In this document: piece by piece, positions 56,954-64,000 of the stretch | Numbering within the stretch: position 1 is the stretch's first letter | How the letters are laid out: every line of letters starts with the position of its first letter | DNA from: Saltatorellus ferox | GTDB taxonomy: Bacteria; Planctomycetota; UBA1135; GCA-002686595 | Assembly: GCA_007751475.1 (NCBI GenBank) | Contig: CP036434.1 | Location: forward strand, 992,001 to 1,056,000 | DNA: 64,000 nucleotides | Direction of reading: 5' to 3' | Program-made: the position numbers and the translations under genes | Notes under the pieces: model-generated | What the model saw: the letters and a program-made list of their open reading frames with translations, nothing else | What the model was told of the DNA's origin: nothing | Database searches by the model: none

Positions 56954-57096
56954 GACCCCCCCAACCCGACACGTCCGGACCAGGTGCAGTTATTCCGATA
57001 CGTCCGGACCAGGTGCATCCGTTCCGATACGTTCGGACCTGGTCCGAACGTATCGGAACGGATGCACCTGGTCCGGACGTGTCGGGTTGGGGGGTC
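56954..57096. repeat. Modular palindrome with GGACCAGGTGCA units
   Basis: The inner arms 57001-57039 and 57041-57079 are perfect 39-bp reverse complements around a single T. A further unit at 56954-56988 is an inverted copy of 57063-57096, differing in C-run length, and another unit lies between. The element carries the same 12-mer core GGACCAGGTGCA and the same outer end ACGTGTCGGGTT as the palindrome at 22.3 kb, but with the core in the opposite orientation relative to the end. It fills the gap between the GT2 stop and the CDF start. Confidence 0.85.
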
Positions 57097-58087
57097 AGGG
57101 GCGTGGGGTGGGGGGGTTGCGCTTTCTTGGGAGGGAGAGGCCTGGGAGCATCTTGTAGTTGCGCGAGGCGAAGAGGTGGCGGCCTCCGAAGAGGGTTCGT
57201 TCCAGGAACGTGATCGCTCGGTCTCGGAAGGCCTCGTGGTCGTGCAGGGGGCGCGTTTCGTCGGGGGCCGGGTGCTCGCGAAGGTGAGGGTGCCAGTCCA
57301 GCGAGGCGATTCGGTCCTTCATCACGGCGGGGTGGGTGCCGTCGTATCGGGGGACGCGGCTGAGGGGGCCGTAGTCGAAGGCGGCGGGCTCGGAGCTTTC
57401 CAGGTGGGCGGCGCTGCGCTGGCCCTGGTGGTTGACCTCGAAGTAGACGCGCTTCTTCTGCATCGCTTCGGGGGGCCGCACCCAGCCGTAGTGGAAGATG
57501 CGGGCGCCCGAGTGGACCGCGACCAGCTTTTCCGTCCCCGCTTTCTCCCGGTAGGAGACGCCGTCGAAGTTCGGGATCCGACGGAAGCTCTGGGCCGACT
57601 TGAAGCTGTGGATGTCCGGGCGGTTGCGGATCAGGCGGACCTCCTGCTTGTACCAGGTGTGGCTGTCGTGGACGTGATCGTAGTCTCCCCAGAAGTGGAG
57701 GTAGTCGAAGAGCATCGCTTCCACGCGCTCGTCGTTGTGCCAGCGGGTGGCGGAGGCCCGGATCGTCTCCAGGTCGTCCTCGTGGAGGACCTCGTCACCC
57801 TGCAGGTAGAGGAGCCAGTCGCCCGAGCACCTCTCCTTGGCGAGGTCCGTCTGGTGCGCGTGCTCCATGCCCCTCGGGTACTTCTCCAGGTCCCAGACCG
57901 TGTCGAAGAGCACGATCTTGGGGGAGCCGATGGCCTCGATCCGCGCCCTCGTGTCGTCCTCGGGGTCCGAATCCCCGAGCGCGATCACGAATTCGTCGAC
58001 GAGGGGCAGCGCCGATCGAATGGATTCCACGATCGGGTAGTGGAGCTTGGCGCCGTTCCGCAGGAATGAAAATGCACTGATCTTCAT
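57095..58087 (-). CDS. GT2-family glycosyltransferase
   Basis: 330 residues from the ATG at 58087. FSFLRNGAKLHYPIVESIRS, then VDEFVIALGDSDPEDDTRAR, is the nucleotide-sugar domain opening. LLYLQGDEVLHEDDL carries the DxD-equivalent (QGDE). The C-terminal half is basic and aromatic. There are no membrane helices. Donor and acceptor are unknown. The stop codon overlaps the edge of the modular palindrome. The 248 bp upstream have a short GC-rich tandem repeat (GGCCTGCGTCC) and no gene. Confidence 0.75.
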   Translation of the reverse strand: MKISAFSFLRNGAKLHYPIVESIRSALPLVDEFVIALGDSDPEDDTRARIEAIGSPKIVLFDTVWDLEKYPRGMEHAHQTDLAKERCSGDWLLYLQGDEVLHEDDLETIRASATRWHNDERVEAMLFDYLHFWGDYDHVHDSHTWYKQEVRLIRNRPDIHSFKSAQSFRRIPNFDGVSYREKAGTEKLVAVHSGARIFHYGWVRPPEAMQKKRVYFEVNHQGQRSAAHLESSEPAAFDYGPLSRVPRYDGTHPAVMKDRIASLDWHPHLREHPAPDETRPLHDHEAFRDRAITFLERTLFGGRHLFASRNYKMLPGLSLPRKRNPPTPRP

Positions 58088-58335
58088 GGGCCCGAGAGGA
58101 TAGGGGGTCAGGGCCACATCCCTCGCGAAAACTCCGGGGCCTGCGTCCGGGGCCTGCGTCCGGGTCCTGGGCCAGGGGCCAAAGCCGTCCCCAGGCACCC
58201 GCCCACGGTTGAATCCGAGAAAGAAATCCGCTCTCCCCCGGAATCTGCCGACACAACACACGAAAGGCGCCCCTCAGCGCCCTACATACCCGGCCGGAGC
58301 CCATCCGCTTCCCCGGCCTCGTCAGGCTTGCCCCG

Positions 58336-59709
58336 TTGCTGAACGTCTCCCCACCGACCGCACCGACGCCCCCCCGGGGCGTACGGACCTTCGCTGCGTT
58401 GCTCCTCGGAGCGGCGTTCGTCGGCTGTCAGTCCTACAACGACCGAGTCTCCGCGCCCCTGAGCGCCTTCGAGAGAGGGGACTTCGCGGCCGCCGAGCAG
58501 GGATTCGCGAACACGGACACCACGGGCTCCGCCTTCCTCTCGGGGGCCGAAGCGGGCATGGCAGCCTTCGTCGAAGGGGATTTCGAGGCCGCATTGTCGC
58601 ACTTCCACAGGGCCCAGGCTGCCTCCGAGAGCATCGATGACCGCGCCGCCCTCGGCCTCAACTCCCTGCGCGAATCCATCGCCACCCTGGCGCTCAACGA
58701 GGGCCAGGCGGACTACGACGGCGAGGGGTACGAGCGCGTCATGCTCCATGCCATGCTCGGCATGTCCTACCTCGCGCAGGGTCGCGCCGAGGACGTCCTC
58801 GTCGAAGCGCGCCGCGTCGACGAGATCCTCACCACCGAGGAGGAGCTCTACGAGACCGAGTACGCCGCCGGCGGGATCGGGCACCTGCTCTCCGCGCTGG
58901 CCTACGAGCTCATCGGCAAGCCCGGTGAGGCCTACATCGACTACCAGCGTCTGGCCGACAAGAACCTCGGGGGCTCCCTGGTCTCCAGCGCGCTCCTGCG
59001 CCTCGCAAAGAGCGAGAACCGCCGCGACGACCTCGCCCGGTTTCAGCAGCAATGGGGCGAGGGCGCCGATGTCCCCAAGGACTGGCCCAGCGTCGTCGTC
59101 ATAGCGGGCCTCGGCATCGGCCCCGCCAAGCAGGAATTCAAGCTCGATATCCCGCTGCCCGGGGGGGTGTTCTCGATGGCGGTCCCGAAGTTCGCCCAGG
59201 GCCGCGCGCCCACCTCGGCCCTCGAACTGGGCTTCCCCGAGACCAGCACCCGCGTCCGCACCTCCGTCGTGGAGAACGTCTCCCAGGTCGCCCGGAAGAA
59301 CCTCGACGACCGCATCGCGCTGATCACGGCCCGCTCGGCCGGCCGCGGACTCCTCAAGCGCCAGCTCGCCGACCAGATGCGCGACAACAAGCGGGGCACC
59401 GCCCTCGGCCTGCTCGCGGACGTCTTCACGGTCACGACCGAGCGCGCCGACCTCCGCGCCTGGCGCACGCTCCCCGATAGCTGGGCCGCCGCCCGCGCGT
59501 TTCTCCCCCCGAACGAGCCGACCTTCATCCAGCTCAGCGAAGTCGGCGGCGCCACCGTCGACCTCGGCACGTACCAGCTTCTGGAAGGCGAGACCATGTT
59601 CGTCCTCGCGCGCGCCCTCGACAGCGGCCTCGTCGCCCACGTCGTCGGCGGAGAGCGCATCGAGCCAGCGACTGCAGCTGTCATTGGACCCGCGTCACCG
59701 GCCCCCTGA
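58336..59709 (+). CDS. COG3014-family lipoprotein
   Basis: 457 residues if the TTG at 58336 is used; I see no in-frame ATG or GTG before the leader. A hydrophobic stretch ends FVGC, so C31 is the likely lipid site. The mature chain has TPR-like helices (SAFERGDFAAAEQGFANTDT, LGMSYLAQGRAEDVLVEARR), then a beta-rich region (VVVIAGLGIGPAKQEFKLDI). COG3014 proteins frequently precede lpoB, as here, 62 bp away. The pair probably works at the cell envelope. Confidence 0.7.
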   Translation: MLNVSPPTAPTPPRGVRTFAALLLGAAFVGCQSYNDRVSAPLSAFERGDFAAAEQGFANTDTTGSAFLSGAEAGMAAFVEGDFEAALSHFHRAQAASESIDDRAALGLNSLRESIATLALNEGQADYDGEGYERVMLHAMLGMSYLAQGRAEDVLVEARRVDEILTTEEELYETEYAAGGIGHLLSALAYELIGKPGEAYIDYQRLADKNLGGSLVSSALLRLAKSENRRDDLARFQQQWGEGADVPKDWPSVVVIAGLGIGPAKQEFKLDIPLPGGVFSMAVPKFAQGRAPTSALELGFPETSTRVRTSVVENVSQVARKNLDDRIALITARSAGRGLLKRQLADQMRDNKRGTALGLLADVFTVTTERADLRAWRTLPDSWAAARAFLPPNEPTFIQLSEVGGATVDLGTYQLLEGETMFVLARALDSGLVAHVVGGERIEPATAAVIGPASPAP

Positions 59710-59771
59710 AGTCCATCCACGTCACCGTTACGACCCTCCTGCCGTCGGATCCCGTTCGACGCACCCAAGCC

Positions 59772-60413
59772 ATGAAGACTTTCCCTCTCCTCGCCCTCGT
59801 CGCCCTCGGCGCCGGCTTCACGTCCGCCTGCAACTCGGTCGACTACGGCGATCCTGACAAGGTCGAGACGCTCACGATCGACTACGGCTCGACCGATCTC
59901 CAGGCGTTCGCCGACCGCATGACCAAGTCGCTTCTCGACAACCGCAGCCTCGACTACCTCGACGCCTCGGGCAAGGGAGAGGACAAGCGCATCATCGCGG
60001 TGTTCGGCGGCATCAAGAACGAGACGCGCGAGCACATCAACCTCGATCAGATCTCGCGCCGCATCCAGTCGAACCTCCAGGAGAGCGGCAAGTTCCGCTT
60101 CGTCGCTGGCGGGGAAGCCGACGGCCAGGACGAGATCGCCGATGAGATCCGCTTCCAGAACAGCGGCAAGGTCCGCGACGACATGGTGAAGGCGGGCAAC
60201 AACCAGCTCGGCGCCGACGTCCGGATCTACGGCGTGCTCTCCGACATCTACAAGGAGAAGGGCCGCTCGATCGCGAGCCTCGGATCCAAGAAGAAGGACC
60301 TCTACTACCAGTTCTTCATGCAGGCGGTGAACATCGATACCGGTGAGATCCTCTGGACCAAGGAAGAGGACATCCGCAAGACCGAGACCGTCTCTCTGTT
60401 CGGTCGCGGTTAG
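59772..60413 (+). CDS. lpoB: LpoB-like penicillin-binding-protein activator lipoprotein
   Basis: 213 residues. The leader ends TSAC, so C20 is the lipid site. The CsgG/LpoB-like fold shows as RIIAVFGGIKNETREHINLD, then RIQSNLQESGKFRFV, GADVRIYGVLSDI and AVNIDTGEILWTKEEDIRK. In E. coli LpoB reaches through peptidoglycan to stimulate PBP1b. The protein has no long disordered N-terminal arm like the E. coli one, only about 25 residues. Whether it acts on a PBP in this lineage is unknown. Confidence 0.8.
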   Translation: MKTFPLLALVALGAGFTSACNSVDYGDPDKVETLTIDYGSTDLQAFADRMTKSLLDNRSLDYLDASGKGEDKRIIAVFGGIKNETREHINLDQISRRIQSNLQESGKFRFVAGGEADGQDEIADEIRFQNSGKVRDDMVKAGNNQLGADVRIYGVLSDIYKEKGRSIASLGSKKKDLYYQFFMQAVNIDTGEILWTKEEDIRKTETVSLFGRG

Positions 60414-60650
60414 GGCTCCGTTTCGATTCTCACTTCAGGGCGCTGCCAGCGACCCCTCCCAGCTCCCTCGACCCGGAAAATCAGCTGGTTCCCTGAAACC
60501 GCGATTCCTCCCGTTCGGTCTCCCGATGTCCCTGGCTTCTATGTGTGTCCGACGCACGAGGCAGTCGCCGGACAACCTGGTCCGCCCTTGAGAAAGGCAG
60601 GCCTTGAATGAGAGTGGAGAATCGCAGTTCCGGAGGTGAGAGCCCGGGAT
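60413..60650 (+). ncRNA. Candidate structured RNA, 6S-like
   Basis: The region after lpoB has no credible gene but forms a long irregular hairpin. 60413-60420 pairs with parts of 60631-60645, 60424-60431 (CGATTCTC) with 60617-60624, and 60434-60447 with 60596-60608. A large internal bubble remains. This outline of a closing stem, central bubble and distal arm, about 230 nt, followed by a strong terminator, resembles 6S RNA. It could also be the 3' UTR of lpoB. Confidence 0.35.
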
Positions 60651-60669
60651 TGCACCAAGAGAGAAGCAG

Positions 60670-60709
60670 CCGCCCCTGATGGTTCGCCATCAGGGGCGGT
60701 TTTTCTTTG
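60670..60709 (+). terminator. Strong intrinsic terminator
   Basis: A perfect 13-bp stem (CCGCCCCTGATGG with its complement) closes a TTCG loop and is followed by TTTTTCTTT. It ends the transcript of lpoB or of the candidate RNA. Confidence 0.9.
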
Positions 60710-60843
60710 CTGGATGACCCGCCTCGCGGCGGCCGGCGAGAACTTCGAAGAGCCCGACAATTTCTCCGTTCGGTTCGGACTCACTCCTGGCTCATCAGCG
60801 CACAGCAATGAGCTGTGCTGGGGATCCTGACTCTCACGAGTCA

Positions 60844-60877
60844 AAGAGGCCCGTCGGTTAGCGCCGGCGGGCCTCTT
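60844..60877 (-). terminator. Hairpin terminator overlapping the rimJ-like stop codon
   Basis: A 14-bp stem with one G-T pair (60844-60857 with 60864-60877) closes a six-base loop that contains the TAA of the minus-strand acetyltransferase gene. The T-run on either side is short, so it may act in both directions. The 130 bp between this and the previous terminator show nothing else. Confidence 0.6.
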
Positions 60878-61502
60878 CTTGTTCCGTCGACTCGTTCGAG
60901 GTCGCGGAGCGATGCCGAAGCCCGCGGTCGGGCCGGATGAGCGACGTCAAGACGTGATCGCGCCACGCTCCGTCGATGTAAAGGTACTCGCGCGCAAAGC
61001 CTTCTCGCTCGAATCCCAGGCTCTCCAGAACGCGCGCGCTGCGCTCGTTCTCGGGCCGATAGTTCGCCATGACGCGGTGCAGCCCGAGTTCCAGGAACGC
61101 GTACTCGATCAGCCTTTCCAGACCTTCGCGCATCAAGCCGAGCCCCTGGTGCTCGCTGTCGAGGCTGTAGCCGACGATTCCGGCCTGAAATCCGCCCCGA
61201 ACGATCTGGCTCAGGTTGATGACGCCGACGATCGGACCCGAGCGGCCCCCCTGGGGAGCGTCGGGGTCGCGCCGGATGAGGACCGATCGAACGCTGTGCC
61301 CCTGCTCGAACTCGGCCCGTGAGGCCGAGAACTGTTGCTCCCAGAAGCGCCGCGTGTAGTACTCGTTGGAGCGCGGCGGCTCCCAGCGCGTGAGGTGGTC
61401 CCGGTTTCGCAGGCAGTAGTCGACCATCCGCGGGGCCGCAGCCACGGCGGGCACCTGCACGAAGAGCCGATCGGAGAGGAGTTCCAGGGCGGGGGACTGC
61501 AC
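60858..61502 (-). CDS. RimJ/RimL-type GNAT acetyltransferase
   Basis: 214 residues from a GTG at 61502 preceded by GAGGGGG. SDRLFVQVPAVAAAPRMVDY is the usual N-terminal strand, IVGYSLDSEHQGLGLMREGL is the acetyl-CoA loop, and HRVMANYRPENERSARVLES and LGFEREGFAREYLYIDGAWR are the conserved C-terminal parts. RimJ-type enzymes acetylate ribosomal protein N-termini or amino sugars and antibiotics. Its own terminator sits on the stop. Confidence 0.88.
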   Translation of the reverse strand: MQSPALELLSDRLFVQVPAVAAAPRMVDYCLRNRDHLTRWEPPRSNEYYTRRFWEQQFSASRAEFEQGHSVRSVLIRRDPDAPQGGRSGPIVGVINLSQIVRGGFQAGIVGYSLDSEHQGLGLMREGLERLIEYAFLELGLHRVMANYRPENERSARVLESLGFEREGFAREYLYIDGAWRDHVLTSLIRPDRGLRHRSATSNESTEQEEARRR

Positions 61503-61733
61503 CCCCTCAAGATAGCGCTCCCGGGACCGCGCGCCGCCAATTTGGTGCGGACCGTGCCCGGGCGCAGCGCGGTGCGGTGTGGCATTCTGTAGCCCACGAT
61601 TTCGCCCGGTCCGGGGAAGAGCCCGCCCGTGAACCTGTCGATAGCCCCTGATATCCGTCCGTCACCCTGCGGACCTCCATCGCTGCGGAGTCCCCTCCCG
61701 CCGTGGCCCCACCCGAGCCTCTGACCTCACCCC

Positions 61734-62717
61734 ATGGCCCTCTATCTCGTGACCGGCGGCGCCGGATTCATCGGCTCCCATCTGACCGAAGCACTCGTGA
61801 AGCGCGGGGACCGCGTCCGGGTGCTCGACGACTTCTCCAGCGGGAACATGGCCAATCTGGCCTCCCTGGAGACCGGTGAGCACGGGAGCGGCGCGCCCGT
61901 GGAGATTCTCCGCGGCGACATCGTCGATCCGGATCTCTGCCGCGAGGCAGCCCAGGGGGTCGCGGGCGTGCTCCACGAGGCCGCCCAGGTCTCCGTGCCC
62001 CGCAGCGTCGAGGACCCCGTCCGCAGCTACGCCGTCAACGTGACCGGGACGCTCAACCTTCTGGAAGGCGCCCGCGCCGCCGGCGCGAACCGCTTCCTGA
62101 TGGCCGCTTCCTCCGCCGCCTACGGCGACTCCGAGGAGCTTCCGAAGCACGAGGGCATGGTCCCGTCGCCGCTCTCGCCCTACGCGTCCGGCAAGGTCGC
62201 CGGAGAGCACCTGCTGCGCGTCTACGCGAGCTGCTACGGCATGAAGACCGTGGCCCTGCGCTACTTCAACGTGTTCGGCCCGCGCCAGGCCGACGACAGT
62301 CCCTACACAGGCGTCATCGCGATCTTCGTCCGCATGCTGCTGGACGGTCGGACGCCGACGATCTTCGGCGACGGTGAGCAAACGCGGGACTTCACCTTCG
62401 TCGACAACGTGGTCGAAGCGAACCTGCGGGCGCTGGACGTCCAGGACGTCGAGCCTGGCTGCGTGATCAACGTCGGAGGCGGAGAGCGGATCAGTCTCAA
62501 CGACCTGTACCGGGCGATCGCGAAGGAACTCGGCGGGGAGCCGACGCCTGGCTACGGGCCCGACCGGGCGGGCGACGTCCGGCACAGCCTCGCCGCCGTC
62601 GAGAAGGCCGGTCGCGTCCTCGGGTACTCGCCGCTGGTCACCTGGCGCGAGGGGCTCGTCAAGACGCTGGCGTGGTACCAGGGCGCCCACGCGGCGGCTC
62701 AAAAAGCGACGCGATAG
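61734..62717 (+). CDS. NAD-dependent sugar-nucleotide epimerase (extended SDR)
   Basis: 327 residues. VTGGAGFIGSHLTEALVKRG is the NAD loop; HEAAQVSVPRSVEDP is the conserved strand 4; ASSAAYGDSEELPK gives the catalytic Ser, and YASGKVAGE the Tyr and Lys of YxxxK. RYFNVFGPRQ and GDGEQTRDFTFVDNVV complete the pattern of UDP-glucose / UDP-N-acetylglucosamine 4-epimerases (WbpP/GalE type). It likely makes a sugar for cell-surface polymers. It stands alone. Confidence 0.9.
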   Translation: MALYLVTGGAGFIGSHLTEALVKRGDRVRVLDDFSSGNMANLASLETGEHGSGAPVEILRGDIVDPDLCREAAQGVAGVLHEAAQVSVPRSVEDPVRSYAVNVTGTLNLLEGARAAGANRFLMAASSAAYGDSEELPKHEGMVPSPLSPYASGKVAGEHLLRVYASCYGMKTVALRYFNVFGPRQADDSPYTGVIAIFVRMLLDGRTPTIFGDGEQTRDFTFVDNVVEANLRALDVQDVEPGCVINVGGGERISLNDLYRAIAKELGGEPTPGYGPDRAGDVRHSLAAVEKAGRVLGYSPLVTWREGLVKTLAWYQGAHAAAQKATR

Positions 62718-62970
62718 GCGACCTGCTCGAGGGCGCCATGGAGAGCCAAGGGCCGCTCCCGAGGCCTCCCGTGGGGCTGACCGGGACGCCCTGATGCGAT
62801 CTGTTGCCGCGTGACGCCTCCACGGGTACCCTTTCTGCCTCGAATTCGTGCGGGCCGGCCGCGCGACTTGTCCGTTCCGCGCGATGGTTCCTCTCCTCGG
62901 GTCCGTGGCGCATTTTCCTCCCTGTGAGGCCGTCGTTCGCACCACCCGGACGACGCAATCGGGACCCCCT

Positions 62971-64000
62971 ATGGGCTACCAAGAAGATCTTGCGACGCTG
63001 TTCGGTTTGAACGCCGTCACCTACAAGGCCGACCTTTCGAAGGACGAGCTGTTCCACGAAGCCATCGCCAACGACAAGGGTCGGATCCGCGAGGGTGGGC
63101 CTGACGACGAGCCCAAGGCGTATGCCACCAAGCTCGGCATCGAGGGGCCGCTGATGTTCTACACCGACCCGAGCTGCACGGGCCGTCCGGTCAAGGACAC
63201 GTTCGCCGTCGCCCATCCCGAGTTCGAAGAGAAGATCTGGTGGAAGGCCGACCTCCAGAAGTTCGATCCCGCCAAGTTCACGGCGCTCCTGAAGCGCGTG
63301 GGCGAGCACCTCAACGCGCACAGGAAGACGCTCTACGTCAAGAACGTCTACTGCGGCACGGATCCGAGCTACGCCGTTCCGTACCGCTTCGTCGGCGAGT
63401 ACGCGACGCACGCGATGTTCGTGCACAACATGTTCCCGAAGGACATCGCGGGCGTGGCCGACGAGGACGGCAAGCGCTGGACGCTCCTGAACGTCCCCAG
63501 CTTCCATGCGGACCCGGAGCGCGACGGCACGCTCTCGAAGCGCGCGGTGATCTGCGACTTCAAGAACCGCACGCTTCTCGTGCTCGGTCGCGCGGACTAC
63601 TGCGGCATCAACAAGAAGGGCATGTTCACGGTGATGAACTACATCTTGCCGGACCTCGGCGAGATGTCGATGCACTGCTCGGCCAACGTCGGCGAAGGCG
63701 GCGACGGCGCCATTCTCTTCGGTCTCTCCGGAACCGGCAAGACGACCCTGTCGGCCGACCCTGCTCGCAAGCTCATCGGTGACGACGAGCACGCGTGGAC
63801 CGGGGAAGGCGTCTCGAACCTCGAGGACGGCTGCTACGCGAAGCTGATCGACCTGAACAAGGAGGCCGAGCCCATCATCGCAGCCGCGCTCAGCACGCGC
63901 GGGACGGTCGTCGAGAACGTTCCGGCCATCCCCGGGAAAGCGCTCGGCGATACGGACCCCCAGGAGTTCGACCTCACCGATGGTTCGATCACCGAGAACA
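62971..64000 (+). CDS. pckA: Phosphoenolpyruvate carboxykinase (ATP), cut by window edge
   Basis: The frame from the ATG at 62971 stays open for 343 codons to the window end; full-length enzymes have about 530. TGRPVKDTFAV corresponds to the substrate-binding TGRSPKDKF region. FGLSGTGKTTLS (from about residue 250) is the kinase-1a P-loop, and LIGDDEHAWTGEGVSNLEDG with CYAKLIDL holds the metal-binding Asp and the EGGCYAK-like motif of the ATP-dependent class. It interconverts oxaloacetate and PEP in gluconeogenesis. No terminator or promoter can be judged. Confidence 0.92.
   Translation, partial: MGYQEDLATLFGLNAVTYKADLSKDELFHEAIANDKGRIREGGPDDEPKAYATKLGIEGPLMFYTDPSCTGRPVKDTFAVAHPEFEEKIWWKADLQKFDPAKFTALLKRVGEHLNAHRKTLYVKNVYCGTDPSYAVPYRFVGEYATHAMFVHNMFPKDIAGVADEDGKRWTLLNVPSFHADPERDGTLSKRAVICDFKNRTLLVLGRADYCGINKKGMFTVMNYILPDLGEMSMHCSANVGEGGDGAILFGLSGTGKTTLSADPARKLIGDDEHAWTGEGVSNLEDGCYAKLIDLNKEAEPIIAAALSTRGTVVENVPAIPGKALGDTDPQEFDLTDGSITEN

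Noticed and set aside
62718-62970. Gene between the epimerase and pckA
   Set aside because: Short GC-rich gap with only shadow frames; nothing supportable.

Overview
This is a GC-rich, gene-dense bacterial chromosome segment. It most likely comes from a Planctomycetota bacterium. The evidence is indirect: large secreted beta-propeller and FG-GAP proteins, four exported proteins with one lineage-type C-terminal module (ending near a W-x-x-Q-x-W-x-R-D-like motif), membrane Ser/Thr kinases fused to TPR arrays, and mostly short operons on alternating strands. No rRNA, tRNA, CRISPR array or phage was recognised. This assignment is an inference.

Left part (1-15.8 kb): a secreted protein cut by the window edge, an exported C-terminal-module protein, two gene remnants (FG-GAP and trypsin-like), and an M29/NicX-like protein. 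Then comes the most striking locus. Four genes at 4397-12148 are joined by three TGATG stop/start overlaps: a ferredoxin/FAD-NAD(P)/diheme-b membrane oxidoreductase, a 26-haem c-type cytochrome, an outer-membrane barrel-like protein ending in Phe, and a 16-haem cytochrome lipoprotein. Together they look like an electron path from a cytosolic reductant across both membranes. After an SDR reductase comes a thioredoxin/TlpA-like gene in which an in-frame TGA sits exactly at the first Cys of the CGHC redox motif, so it is a probable selenoprotein. A secreted alpha/beta hydrolase follows.

Middle part (15.9-41.7 kb): a 2110-residue secreted macroglobulin-like protein, a 138-bp near-perfect palindrome, an RluD/AcpH-like overlapping pair, a sodium/solute symporter, a secreted PsbP/DcrB-like protein, a divergent VOC/SoxR pair, and a nest of small mobile repeats. 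The repeats include a 208-bp MITE with CTAG target duplications, and one repeat copy encodes the tail of SoxR. Next are three kinase-related genes (one canonical, one with DPA for DFG, one lacking the N-lobe), a type II methionine aminopeptidase, an M14 carboxypeptidase, small membrane and acetyltransferase genes, and a VKGC/HTTM protein.

Right part (41.7-64 kb): mutS diverging from a PP2C phosphatase, a GT39-like enzyme, an APC permease-EIIA-RCK_C fusion, an arsR-arsM arsenic operon with a palindromic operator, a decaying beta-propeller gene interrupted by TAA, an FG-GAP protein, a CDF metal exporter next to a second modular palindrome, a GT2 glycosyltransferase, a COG3014-lpoB lipoprotein pair, a possible 6S-like RNA, a RimJ-like acetyltransferase, a sugar-nucleotide epimerase, and the start of ATP-dependent PEP carboxykinase.

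All calls come from reading the sequence and its translations. No database search was run.
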